Shown here piece after piece: positions 17,349 to 25,359 of a stretch of DNA of 64,000 bases (within the stretch, counting starts at the first letter, position 1; every line of letters begins with the position of its first letter). The notes beneath the pieces were generated by a model. It was not told where the DNA came from. It saw nothing but the letters and a program-made list of their open reading frames with translations, and searched no databases. Position numbers and translations under genes: made by a program. The stretch is from Planctomycetota bacterium (lineage in GTDB: Bacteria > Planctomycetota > Phycisphaerae > Phycisphaerales > UBA1924): assembly GCA_003696675.1 (NCBI GenBank), contig RFGH01000117.1:62001-126000 (forward strand), read 5' to 3'.

Positions 17349-18227
17349 TCACTTGTGCGGGATCTTCAGGCTCTGCCCGACCCGGATGTCGTCGGGGTCT
17401 TTGAGCCCGTTGAGCTCGACAATCTCACGCATGCGCTTCGATGAGCCCAGCAGCTTCTGGGCGATTGTGCCGAGGTTGTCGCCCTTGAGTACGACATATT
17501 CGCGCAGGGGCTTGTCGGAGGACGAGCGGGGCCGCGTGCGAGGGGCGGGTTCGGCCGTGGTGCGGCGGTCGATTTTGAGCACCATGCCAACCTTGAGCGT
17601 CTCACCGCCGCCGAGGACATCGGCGTTGAGCTTCTGCAGTTCGGTCCAGCGGTTGCCGTCGCCGAGGTAAGTCCGGGCGAGCGCGTAGAGGCTATCGCCG
17701 GCGACCACCGTATGGGTGCGGTAGGACGGCATGGGCTCCGCGGCGGGCGGGAACGACGGGACGCGCGAACCCTCATCTGGAACGGGCTTGAGGGGCTGAC
17801 CGGTCGAGCGGCTCCCGGGCGGAACTGTCCTGGCCCGATCGTCGACACGCTCGAATCCTTCAGGAATCTCGATGCGCAGCTCGGGCATGTCCATGCCGCG
17901 AAGCCGGTCGAACGCGTTCTCAAGGATGCCCGATCCCTGCGAGATCTCGACCGGGCGGTCGTCCGTGATCGGAGCGTTGGCGATCGCATCCTCCGATGCC
18001 CAGACGGAAGACGCGACCGGCTCGGTTGTCATCGGCGCGGGACGGGGTTGAAGACTGGCGAAATCATCGGCCAGCGGTGCGAGCGGCTGCTTGGCCGCCG
18101 CCACGGGCTGTGCCGGTGCGTCAAACTGTGCACCGGTCGCGCCGGACAAGTGATCTGAGATCAACACCCCGACCAGAAGGACCAGGGTGATGCCGATGAC
18201 GAGCGCCAGCTTGCTTTCGCGGGTCAC
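17349..18227 (-). CDS. LysM-domain membrane-anchored peptidoglycan-binding protein
   Basis: The 292-residue protein has a basic N-terminus, a transmembrane helix (LALVIGITLVLLVGVLI, near residues 7-23), a disordered Pro/Ala-rich linker, and two LysM repeats. The first is near residues 175-230 (HTVVAGDSLYALARTYLGD), the second near 240-290 (YVVLKGDNLGTIAQKLLG). LysM binds the GlcNAc backbone of peptidoglycan. AGGA lies about 7 bases before the chosen GTG at 18227. The gene sits between rsmH and the ftsL-like gene, a place where classical dcw clusters have no LysM gene, which suggests a role in septal wall recognition. The role is inference. Confidence 0.85.
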   Translation of the reverse strand: MTRESKLALVIGITLVLLVGVLISDHLSGATGAQFDAPAQPVAAAKQPLAPLADDFASLQPRPAPMTTEPVASSVWASEDAIANAPITDDRPVEISQGSGILENAFDRLRGMDMPELRIEIPEGFERVDDRARTVPPGSRSTGQPLKPVPDEGSRVPSFPPAAEPMPSYRTHTVVAGDSLYALARTYLGDGNRWTELQKLNADVLGGGETLKVGMVLKIDRRTTAEPAPRTRPRSSSDKPLREYVVLKGDNLGTIAQKLLGSSKRMREIVELNGLKDPDDIRVGQSLKIPHK

Positions 18228-18286
18228 GGTCGCGTCCTGTCGTTGAACCCATCCCGCCGAGTCCGTGGCGGGGCGAACAGAAAAGA

Positions 18287-19249
18287 TCAATCGGTCGCGC
18301 CGGCGTCTCCGCCGACCAGCCGGATGACCCGCAGTTTCGCCGAGCGAGACCGCGGGTTGCGCCGCTGCTCGTCCTCGGTCGGGACAACGGGGCGACGCGT
18401 GACCGGCTCGGCGTGCCCGCTCTGGGTCAACGCCGTGAAGGCACGCTTGACCGGGCGGTCCTCCAGGGAGTGGAAGCTGATGATCCCGACGCGTGCGCCC
18501 GGGACCAGCCAGCCCTGCTCCCCGGTTGGCCGCGTGGTCACACGCTCGATCGATCCGAGCAGCGCCTCGAGTGCCCCGATCTCGTCGTTGGTCGCGATCC
18601 GCAGGGCCTGGAAGGTGCGGGTCGCGCCGTCGATGGATCCGGGCGTCCTCGGGACGACCGAGCGGACGATCGATGCCAGCCGATCGGTGGTTGTGATCGG
18701 CGCTTCGCGTCGCTCGGCTGCAAGTTTGGCCGCGATCCGTCGGGCGTGCCGCTCTTCCCCGAAACGGGCGATCAGATCGCCCAGCTCTCGCTCTGGCAGC
18801 GTGTTGACCAGTTCGGCCGCCGAGATCGGCGCATCCGGGTCCAGACGCATGTCCAAGGGGCCGGGCTTGCGGAAACTCAGCCCGCGTTCGGGATCGTCAA
18901 CCTGGGTGCTGGCGAAGCCGAGATCGGCCAGCAGCATGTCGGCCCGGACGCCATGGCGGTCGGCCCAGGCCGGGGCCTGCACGAAGTTCGCCCGGACGGC
19001 GTCCACCCGGGCGGAGGCGGGGTCGGCAGGATTCAGGGCGGCCCGCACGCGGGCCTCAGCCCGGCGGAGATTGTTGGGATCGAGGTCGAAGAGCACCACC
19101 CGTCCGGAAGGGCCCAGACGGGCGGCGATGGCCCCGGCATGTCCGCCAAGCCCGGCGGTGCAATCGATCAGGGTTTCGCCTGCCCGGGGGGCAAGAAGTT
19201 CGAGCACCTCGGCGTGCAGGACTGGGATGTGGTCCGGATCGAAGTCCAT
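18287..19249 (-). CDS. rsmH: 16S rRNA (cytosine1402-N4)-methyltransferase RsmH (MraW)
   Basis: The 320-residue SAM-dependent enzyme methylates N4 of C1402 in the ribosomal P site. Motifs include HIPVLHAEVLELL at the N-terminus, CTAGLGGHAGAI (SAM-binding), LADLGFASTQVDDPERGLSF (quoted to 20) and GIISFHSLEDRPVKRAF near the C-terminus. The ATG beginning MDFDPDHIPVLH was chosen; an ATG nine codons upstream is possible. No mraZ gene precedes it: upstream on the other strand is the zinc-ribbon gene. Downstream follow the LysM, ftsL-like and ftsI genes on the same strand. Confidence 0.93.
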   Translation of the reverse strand: MDFDPDHIPVLHAEVLELLAPRAGETLIDCTAGLGGHAGAIAARLGPSGRVVLFDLDPNNLRRAEARVRAALNPADPASARVDAVRANFVQAPAWADRHGVRADMLLADLGFASTQVDDPERGLSFRKPGPLDMRLDPDAPISAAELVNTLPERELGDLIARFGEERHARRIAAKLAAERREAPITTTDRLASIVRSVVPRTPGSIDGATRTFQALRIATNDEIGALEALLGSIERVTTRPTGEQGWLVPGARVGIISFHSLEDRPVKRAFTALTQSGHAEPVTRRPVVPTEDEQRRNPRSRSAKLRVIRLVGGDAGATD

Positions 19250-19297
19250 GGGGGACGAGAGGATACGCCGGTCCATGCCCGGCCCTATTCTGGGTCC

Positions 19298-19663
19298 GTG
19301 GACGAGTCGCTGGTGGTTGTGGCCCGAGTCCGTGGGGACGCCGAGGCGAACGAGGTGCTCTACGGGCTGTCGCTGCGGGGTATCCGAGCGCAACTCCGCC
19401 CTTCGGTCCGCGGCGGGCCGGACCCGTGGGAAGTCGTGGTGCCGAGCCACTCCGCCCAGCAGGCCAGGATGTCGCTCGCCGTCATCTGGGACGCGGTGTT
19501 GAACTTCGACCGGGCGCTGACCCCGGACGGGCAATGCCCGTTCTGCGGGTACGACCAGCGGGGTGTGCCCAGGGATCGGCCGTGCCCGGAATGCGGGGTC
19601 GATCTGCGCTCGGTGGAGGCCCGGCGAGCCTATCGAGATGGGAGACGACCTGAGGAAGGGTGA
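19298..19663 (+). CDS. Small protein with C-terminal CGYxxRG/CPECG zinc ribbon
   Basis: A 121-residue frame starts at GTG 19298, divergent from rsmH with a 48-base gap. The first about 70 residues (VVVARVRGDAEANEVLYGLS...) look like a DUF2007-type alpha/beta domain that begins with repetition of a short exposure-to-substrate strand, but I am not certain. Residues about 87-110 hold CPFCGYDQRG and CPECGVDLRS, a four-Cys zinc ribbon of the type repeated in other proteins of this window (52131-53426). A basic tail RRAYRDGRRPEEG ends it. Function is unknown. Confidence 0.75.
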   Translation: MDESLVVVARVRGDAEANEVLYGLSLRGIRAQLRPSVRGGPDPWEVVVPSHSAQQARMSLAVIWDAVLNFDRALTPDGQCPFCGYDQRGVPRDRPCPECGVDLRSVEARRAYRDGRRPEEG

Positions 19664-19811
19664 AACCGCCCTATTCGGGCGGGCGTATGGCCGATTGGCC
19701 CGTTCGGGCTTCGGTCCGGTTCTCGGACTTTGGTCTCTGCCAGAAAAGCCAAGAGCTCCGCCGCCCTGACTCGTGACAGACGGTCGCGCTCGATTCGTGA
19801 GAGGTATTGCC

Positions 19812-21026
19812 ATGTTGAACATCGCCCTGATTGCGGCCGCCGCCATTGGTCCGGCCGCCCCCCACGACCACAATCACCTCCCGGTCGAGCCGCCCCGTAG
19901 TTTCCAGGTGATCTCGGACACGGAGATCATCGCCGATGGCATGACCTTCAACTCGTGGCAGGCTCTCGCCGAATCGGGGTACTTCCATCAGATGGATACC
20001 CGGTGCGCGACTTCGTTCTGGGATCTGCCGGATGACCCGGCCCGTGGCATCCCCGCGGACTGCTCGTTGAACAATACGAACCCCGCCCCGGCATATGCGC
20101 CGAGCGTTTCGAAGCTCCGCATTCCGGTGGTCGTCCATGTCATCCAGAACTCCTCGGGCACGGGCTTCATCCCTGAGTCGCGTGTGCGTTCGCAGATCGA
20201 CATCCTCAATGAGGATTTTCTCGCGTTGAGCGGTACGAACGGAGCGCTGGGATTCGACACGCAGATCGAGTTCTACCTCGCGACGGAGGACCCCAACGGC
20301 AATCCGACCACTGGCATCACATACACCACGAACAACACCTGGTTCAATGACTCCGGCACTTACTACAACACGCTGGCGTGGGACACGGATCGCTATCTGA
20401 ACATCTACACAAACTCCGCCTCGGGTGCGCTCGGCTATGTGCCGGCGCTGCCGCAGGAAGGCATCGTCGGGTCCAACGCCGACCGAGTGGTCTGCCTGTA
20501 TTCGGCGTTCGGACGCAACGCCCCGCTTGCGCCCTACAACCAGGGCCGCACGGCGACCCATGAGGTCGGTCACTACCTCGGGCTGTTCCATACCTTCAAC
20601 GGCGGATGTGCTTCGGCTTCGGGCTGCTCGGGCAACGGTGATCGGATTTGCGATACGAACCCCGAGGCCCAGCCTCGGTATGGCTGCCCGGGTTCGGCTT
20701 CTTCCTGCGGCAACAGCGACCCGTATCGCAACTACATGGACTATACCGACGACCTCTGCATGACGAACTTCACCGAGGATCAGGGCTACCGCATGCGTTG
20801 CACGCTGATCAACTATCGCCCCGATGTGTTCTCGGTGGATAATCCCGCCGAGCCCTGCCCGGCCGACCTGTCACCCCCGATCGGTTCGCTGGACATCTTC
20901 GACATTCTCGTGTATCTCGAGCAGTACAACTCCCAAGACCCGGCTGCGGACCTGGACAACAACGGTAGCTTCAGCATCTTTGACATCCTGGCGTTCATCG
21001 AGCTGTATAACGCCGGCTGCCCCTGA
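19812..21026 (+). CDS. Secreted M43-type metalloprotease with GC-type dockerin-like tail
   Basis: The 404-residue protein has a signal peptide (MLNIALIAAAAIGPAA), a propeptide, and an M43 (cytophagalysin/pappalysin) catalytic domain. Zinc ligands are in HEVGHYLGLFH at residues 250-260, and the Met-turn is YRNYMDYTDD. Paired Cys residues near CASASGC and CDTNPEAQPRYGCPG fit this family. The last about 55 residues form two dockerin-like repeats (GSLDIFDILVYLEQYNSQDP and FSIFDILAFIELYNAGCP), with Asp/Asn-rich DLDNNGS between. GAGAGG precedes the ATG. It is probably exported and anchored or assembled through the C-terminal repeats. A strong hairpin terminator follows. Confidence 0.9.
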   Translation: MLNIALIAAAAIGPAAPHDHNHLPVEPPRSFQVISDTEIIADGMTFNSWQALAESGYFHQMDTRCATSFWDLPDDPARGIPADCSLNNTNPAPAYAPSVSKLRIPVVVHVIQNSSGTGFIPESRVRSQIDILNEDFLALSGTNGALGFDTQIEFYLATEDPNGNPTTGITYTTNNTWFNDSGTYYNTLAWDTDRYLNIYTNSASGALGYVPALPQEGIVGSNADRVVCLYSAFGRNAPLAPYNQGRTATHEVGHYLGLFHTFNGGCASASGCSGNGDRICDTNPEAQPRYGCPGSASSCGNSDPYRNYMDYTDDLCMTNFTEDQGYRMRCTLINYRPDVFSVDNPAEPCPADLSPPIGSLDIFDILVYLEQYNSQDPAADLDNNGSFSIFDILAFIELYNAGCP

Positions 21027-21049
21027 TCGATCGCTTTTAGAATCATCCC

Positions 21050-21097
21050 AACCGGCCGCGGGCGACTGGAGAGCGTCCGCGGTCGGTTGTCGTTTTT
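21050..21097 (+). terminator. Rho-independent terminator after the M43 protease
   Basis: AACCGGCCGCGG at 21050-21061 pairs with CCGCGGTCGGTT at 21077-21088 with one mismatch. TTTTT follows at 21093-21097. It ends the protease transcript and separates it from the antiporter gene. Confidence 0.75.
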
Positions 21098-21148
21098 GTA
21101 GTATTCAAGGGACGCGACCGCGATGACTCTGACTCCAACAATCCGGCC

Positions 21149-22651
21149 ATGATGCTGGGCATGACCGAACCTGCGGCCACCGCGACCATGCTCGCCATTC
21201 TCGGCGTGTTGCTGGCGGGCTGCGCGGTCTTTGCACGGTACCTCGATCGGCTGGGCGTACCGGTCGTGCTGATCTTCCTGCTTTTCGGGATGCTTGGAGG
21301 CTCCGAGGGCGTCGGCGGGTTGGCGTTCGAGGACGATGAACTCGCCTTCCGGCTCGGCACGATCGCGCTGGTGCTGATCCTGTTCGACGGCGGGCTGAAC
21401 ACTTCCAAGCGGGCGCTTCGGAGTACCTGGAGACCTGCGGGGATTCTGGCTACGGCGGGGGTGCTGATAACGGCCGCCCTGCTGGCAGTGGCGGGGCGAC
21501 TGCTCGGGCTGCCGTGGGACCAGGCGGTTCTGATCGGCGCGATCGTATCCTCCACGGACGCGGCGGCGGTGTTCGCGGTGATCCGCGGGGGGAGCGTGAA
21601 GCTGAAGGACCGCGTTCGTGACACGATTGAGATCGAATCGTGTCTCAACGATCCGATGGCCGTGATCCTGACCATCGGGACGATCGAGTTCCTGTTGCAG
21701 TCCGGAGGCGGTGGTGGCGTGGCCGGGGTTCTGCGGCTGGCGTTTCTGGTGCCGGTGCAACTCGGCGTCGGTGTCGGAGTGGGTCTGATCGTCGGTCTGC
21801 TTGTGCGGCTGATTCTCATCCACGCGAGGTTGGGCAACGGCGGGCTGTTCCCGGTCGTGACCCTCGGTGGCGCGTTCTCGGCGTTCGGGCTGGCCACTGT
21901 GTTGTTCGGGAGTGGTTTCCTGGCGGTGTTTGTGTGTGCTGCCGTGGTGGGCAATGGTTCGCTTCCATACAAACCGGGTCTGCGTCGGATCCACGACGGA
22001 ATCGCATGGATCAGCCAGGTATCGATGTTCCTGATGCTCGGCTTCCTGGTGTTCCCGTCCAAGCTGCTGCCTGTGGCTGCCATCGGGCTTGTGCTTGGGC
22101 TGATCCTGGCGGTTGTGGCCCGACCGTTGGCTGTGGCGGCATGTCTGTTACCGTTCCGCTATCCGCGGGCGGAGATCGGTTACATCGGATGGGTCGGACT
22201 GCGTGGCGCGGTGCCCATCGTGCTGGCGACGATTCCACAGATGTCAGGGCTGCCCGGATCGGACAGGGTGTTTCATATCGTCTTCTTCATTGTGGTGGTC
22301 AGCGCCATCATTCCGGGAGCATCAATCGTCCCGCTCGCGAGGAAGCTGGGGCTGGCTAGAGCGGGAGGGTCCGAGCCTGCGGCGGTGGTCGAGCTCAACT
22401 CGCTTCAGCGGCTGGCCGGAACCATCCGGGTTTATCACATCACGCCGGATGTGGTTGTTTGCGGCGCCAGACTGGCGGAGGTCGCATTTCCGGCGGGTGC
22501 ATCGGCCGTGCTCGTGGTCAGGGGACGAGAGCTCATCGCGGCCCGTGGGCAGACGGTGCTCGAGCCGGGCGACCATGTGCACATCTTCTGTACTGATAAG
22601 GATGAGCCACTCATCGGGCTGCTGTTTGGCAGCCGGGTCGGCGAGTCATGA
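21149..22651 (+). CDS. Potassium/proton antiporter (CPA1, NhaP2/CvrA-like) with TrkA-C domain
   Basis: The 500-residue protein has about 12 transmembrane helices from residue 8 to about 400. CPA1 landmarks include GGLNTSKRAL, IVSSTDAAAVFAVIRGG (ion-binding Asp in the STDAA segment) and ESCLNDPMAVILTIG (ESxxNDP). It ends with a cytoplasmic RCK_C/TrkA-C domain (residues about 420-495, AGTIRVYHI...EPGDHVHIFC). Such NhaP2-type proteins export K+ or Na+ in exchange for protons and are gated by ligands at the TrkA-C domain. Two ATGs lie at the start (21149 and 21161). It converges on the aminopeptidase gene with 6 bases between stops. Confidence 0.9.
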   Translation: MMLGMTEPAATATMLAILGVLLAGCAVFARYLDRLGVPVVLIFLLFGMLGGSEGVGGLAFEDDELAFRLGTIALVLILFDGGLNTSKRALRSTWRPAGILATAGVLITAALLAVAGRLLGLPWDQAVLIGAIVSSTDAAAVFAVIRGGSVKLKDRVRDTIEIESCLNDPMAVILTIGTIEFLLQSGGGGGVAGVLRLAFLVPVQLGVGVGVGLIVGLLVRLILIHARLGNGGLFPVVTLGGAFSAFGLATVLFGSGFLAVFVCAAVVGNGSLPYKPGLRRIHDGIAWISQVSMFLMLGFLVFPSKLLPVAAIGLVLGLILAVVARPLAVAACLLPFRYPRAEIGYIGWVGLRGAVPIVLATIPQMSGLPGSDRVFHIVFFIVVVSAIIPGASIVPLARKLGLARAGGSEPAAVVELNSLQRLAGTIRVYHITPDVVVCGARLAEVAFPAGASAVLVVRGRELIAARGQTVLEPGDHVHIFCTDKDEPLIGLLFGSRVGES

Positions 22652-22657
22652 ATGGGG

Positions 22658-23800
22658 TCAGGATGGAGAGGGCCAGCCTTCACCGGTGAATCGGCCGTCG
22701 CGGCTGAAAACTTCGCCGTCCGCCTCGATGGTGCCCCCTCGGCGCAGGTCGCAGACCATGTCCCAGTGGAGCGCCGACTCGTTGGAGTTGCCCGACTCGG
22801 GGTATCCGGCCCCCACCGCCGCATGGAAGGTTCCGCCGATCTTTTCGTCGAAGAGCGTGTTGCGTGTGAAATCGGTGATGGCGTAGTTGGTGCCGACGGC
22901 GATCTCGCCCATGGTGCGGGCGCCGTCGTCCTGATCGAGCATGGCAAACAGGAACGCCTCGTTCTTCTTGGCGCTGGCATCCACCACACGCCCGTCACGA
23001 AACTGCAATCGAACCCCCTCGACCTCACGCCCGTTATAGACCGCGGGGAAGGTGTAGTTGACATGCCCGTTGGCGGATTGTGGCCCGCAGAAGACCTCGC
23101 CATCCGGGAAGTTTTCGGTGCCTGCGCAGTTGATCCATACTGATTTGGCAGGATCGACATCGACGGTGAGATCCGTGCCGTCGTGGCCGTGCTCGCCTGG
23201 CGCGCGGAACCGGATGACGGAACGGCTCTGCAGGTATTCGCGGACACGCTCCTGCCGTTCGTGGATCTGCCGCCACGCGGCGACCGGGTCCGGCAGGTGC
23301 AGCAGGCCTGCTCCGAAGACAAACTTCTCGTAGTCACGGAGTGACATCTCCGCGTCCTGGGCCGAGGCCGCGGTTGGATACAGGGTCCCGCACCATCGCA
23401 GTTCGCCCGCCGCGGCTCGCTCAAAAAAACGCTTGGTGATGGGCTTGCGGGCGACACGGACCGCCGCGACTCGCTCGGGATCCACACCGGTCAGGCTCTT
23501 GGTGTTGGTCTCCGCCCAGAAGACGATCCTTGCGTCGATGGTCTCCGTGGCGTGCAGATCGAGCGGTGAGCAGTATTCCAACTGCCGCTGTTCGGCGATT
23601 TCCATGAAAATGTCGGTTAGGCTGTCGCAGGTTGCCTTCCAGAACGGGTGTCCGCCAGCCCGCAGGACACGCTCATAGACCGCCTCGACGAGCGGGAGCC
23701 CGATGGGATCGGACTCGATCATGACCAGATCGCCCGGTCTTATGCGGGTGGAGTAGACGACCAGCACATCAGCCAGCCGGTCGAGTCGGGGGTCGCGCAT
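22658..23800 (-). CDS. M29 family metallo-aminopeptidase
   Basis: The 380-residue cytosolic enzyme matches the AmpS/PepT-type thermophilic aminopeptidases that release N-terminal residues using two metal ions. Diagnostic segments are TRIRPGDLVMIESDP at the N-terminus, NFPDGEVFCGPQSANGHVNYTFPA (pieces: NFPDGEVF, GHVNYTFP), IGTNYAITDFTRNTLFDEK-like (here VGTNYAITDFTRNTLFDEKI, shown to 20) and HWDMVCDLRRGG at the C-terminus. These hold the Glu, His and Asp ligands. GGAG lies about 7 bases before the ATG at 23800. Open sequence upstream was discarded because homology begins at MRDPRLDRLADVLV. Confidence 0.92.
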   Translation of the reverse strand: MRDPRLDRLADVLVVYSTRIRPGDLVMIESDPIGLPLVEAVYERVLRAGGHPFWKATCDSLTDIFMEIAEQRQLEYCSPLDLHATETIDARIVFWAETNTKSLTGVDPERVAAVRVARKPITKRFFERAAAGELRWCGTLYPTAASAQDAEMSLRDYEKFVFGAGLLHLPDPVAAWRQIHERQERVREYLQSRSVIRFRAPGEHGHDGTDLTVDVDPAKSVWINCAGTENFPDGEVFCGPQSANGHVNYTFPAVYNGREVEGVRLQFRDGRVVDASAKKNEAFLFAMLDQDDGARTMGEIAVGTNYAITDFTRNTLFDEKIGGTFHAAVGAGYPESGNSNESALHWDMVCDLRRGGTIEADGEVFSRDGRFTGEGWPSPS

Positions 23801-23928
23801 CACAGGCTCCAGAATCGGTCCGTTCGGGCTCGCCCTCGCCGGGCGGTCTGGGTCCGTAGAGTACGCCCCCGGCGGGGCGGAGCGCCCGGGCCGGAATCCA
23901 TCCATGAATTCACCGAGGAGGTTTTGAG

Positions 23929-24636
23929 ATGTCCCGCACGATGCAGAGCATGACCCTGGGGCTGGCGCTGGCGGCCGCGGGCTTCGCCGGAGCCGCGTTG
24001 GTCCACAATGCCGATGCCGACCGGGCCGTTGCCCCTTTCGAGCAAGGCATCGCCTTTGTGGATGTGTTCGGGCTGATCGACGAGATTCTCAAGGGGCCGG
24101 AGCCGGAGGCCGTGCGGCTCGCCTTCGATGAGGGCAAGCAGGCCGAGCTGGCCGGGATGCAGAGCCGGATGCAAGAGATCCAGGCACAAGTCCAGGCCAT
24201 GGATGCCAACGACCCCGAGTTAGGTGCGCTGTATGGCGAGGCCCAGCAGCTCCAGCAGAACATGCAGCAGTTCTATCAGAACTACCAGTTCGAAATGCAG
24301 AGCATGATCGCCGAACAGATCGGCGCCGCGTACAAGCAGGTCTTCGCTGCGGCGAAGGCGCAGGCAGCGGAAGAGGGCGTTCACTTCCTCTTCGCCACCC
24401 GCCCCTCCGACGACCTGATCGTTGACTCGTTGACCGGGGTGGCCCAGGAGATCCTGGCCCGTCCGATGATCGCACCGGCCGAAAGCATCGATCTGACCGC
24501 GGCGGTGCGTGTACGGCTCGGGCTGCCCGATCCCGCTGACGCCACCCCCGAGGATGGCACGGACGCGGGCAGTCCGGACACCGGCATCCCCGGATCTGGC
24601 GAGCCCTCCGCCCCGCCGTCCGACGACGGCGAGTGA
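23929..24636 (+). CDS. OmpH/Skp-like periplasmic chaperone
   Basis: The 235-residue protein has a signal peptide (MSRTMQSMTLGLALAAAGFAGAALV) and a central long helical region (LAGMQSRMQEIQAQVQAMDA...LQQNMQQFYQNYQFEMQSMI) as in the tentacles of Skp. IAFVDVFGLIDEIL resembles the first beta strand of the OmpH family. Skp trimers hold unfolded outer-membrane proteins in the periplasm. The C-terminal 45 residues are Pro/Asp/Gly-rich and extend beyond usual family length. AGGAGG precedes the ATG. Its stop codon abuts that of the convergent lipB gene (TGATCA). Confidence 0.85.
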   Translation: MSRTMQSMTLGLALAAAGFAGAALVHNADADRAVAPFEQGIAFVDVFGLIDEILKGPEPEAVRLAFDEGKQAELAGMQSRMQEIQAQVQAMDANDPELGALYGEAQQLQQNMQQFYQNYQFEMQSMIAEQIGAAYKQVFAAAKAQAAEEGVHFLFATRPSDDLIVDSLTGVAQEILARPMIAPAESIDLTAAVRVRLGLPDPADATPEDGTDAGSPDTGIPGSGEPSAPPSDDGE

Positions 24637-25323
24637 TCAGCCCATCGGTCTGAGCACCCGCCCGAGTTCCTCAACAAGCAAGCCGGCGACCTGGTCCATC
24701 GACGGGCAGGCCTCGCCGGCGATTTCTTTCATGGAGATCACAGGCCGGCCGGCGAGCCCGCACGGAACGATCAGCCCGAAGTGGCTCATGTCCGGATCGA
24801 TATTGATCGCCAGGCCGTGCATCGAAACCCATCGTCGCACCCGCACGCCCATGGCGCAGATCTTGGCGTCTTGACCGTCGCCCCGGGGCACCCAGACACC
24901 GGTCGCTTCGGGATCGCGACGGGACTCGATCCCGAAGCGGGAGAGCACACCGATCACGGCCTCCTCGAGCGCCCGCATGTACTCGTGGATGCGCAGCCCC
25001 GCCCGGTTCAGATCGATGATCGGGTAGCAGACCAGCTGCCCTGGGCCGTGGTAGGTAACATCACCTCCCCGGTCGGTCTCGCAGACCTCGATTCCCCGAG
25101 CGGCAAGCGCAGCCTGCGAGAATAGGACATGGCTCTGGGCACCCGGGCGTCGGGTCACGGTGATGACCGGCTCGTGCTCGGTGAGAATGATCCGTCCGAG
25201 TTCGGGCGAACCGCTTTCGCGGGATGCCAGCACGGCCTCGAGGTGTGTCCGCTGCAGCTCCACTGCGTCGCGGTAGCGAGTCCGGCCGGCTCGAATCACG
25301 GCCAATGGGGTTGGGTCTGGCAC
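24637..25323 (-). CDS. lipB: Lipoate-protein ligase B (octanoyl-ACP:protein octanoyltransferase)
   Basis: The enzyme transfers octanoate from acyl carrier protein to the lipoyl domains of E2 and GcvH in lipoate synthesis. The 228-residue form from GTG 25323 shows GGDVTYHGPGQLVCYPI, Lys154 in DAKICAMGV and the catalytic Cys188 in LIVPCGLAGRPV. RDPEATGVWV and RWVSMHGLAINI are also family segments. The GTG start gives a normal length for LipB; upstream open sequence overlaps lpxA antisense. It is divergent from lpxA with 36 bases between. The lipoyl-bearing E2 at 4353-5687 is its likely client. Confidence 0.93.
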   Translation of the reverse strand: MPDPTPLAVIRAGRTRYRDAVELQRTHLEAVLASRESGSPELGRIILTEHEPVITVTRRPGAQSHVLFSQAALAARGIEVCETDRGGDVTYHGPGQLVCYPIIDLNRAGLRIHEYMRALEEAVIGVLSRFGIESRRDPEATGVWVPRGDGQDAKICAMGVRVRRWVSMHGLAINIDPDMSHFGLIVPCGLAGRPVISMKEIAGEACPSMDQVAGLLVEELGRVLRPMG

Positions 25324-25359
25324 ACCCGATCGTAAGCCCCCGGACCTAGACTCGGCTCT

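Noticed and set aside
24634..24639. TGATCA palindrome at the back-to-back stops of the OmpH-like and lipB genes
   Set aside because: It is just two adjacent convergent stop codons (TGA and the complement of TGA); no stem or T-run makes it a terminator.
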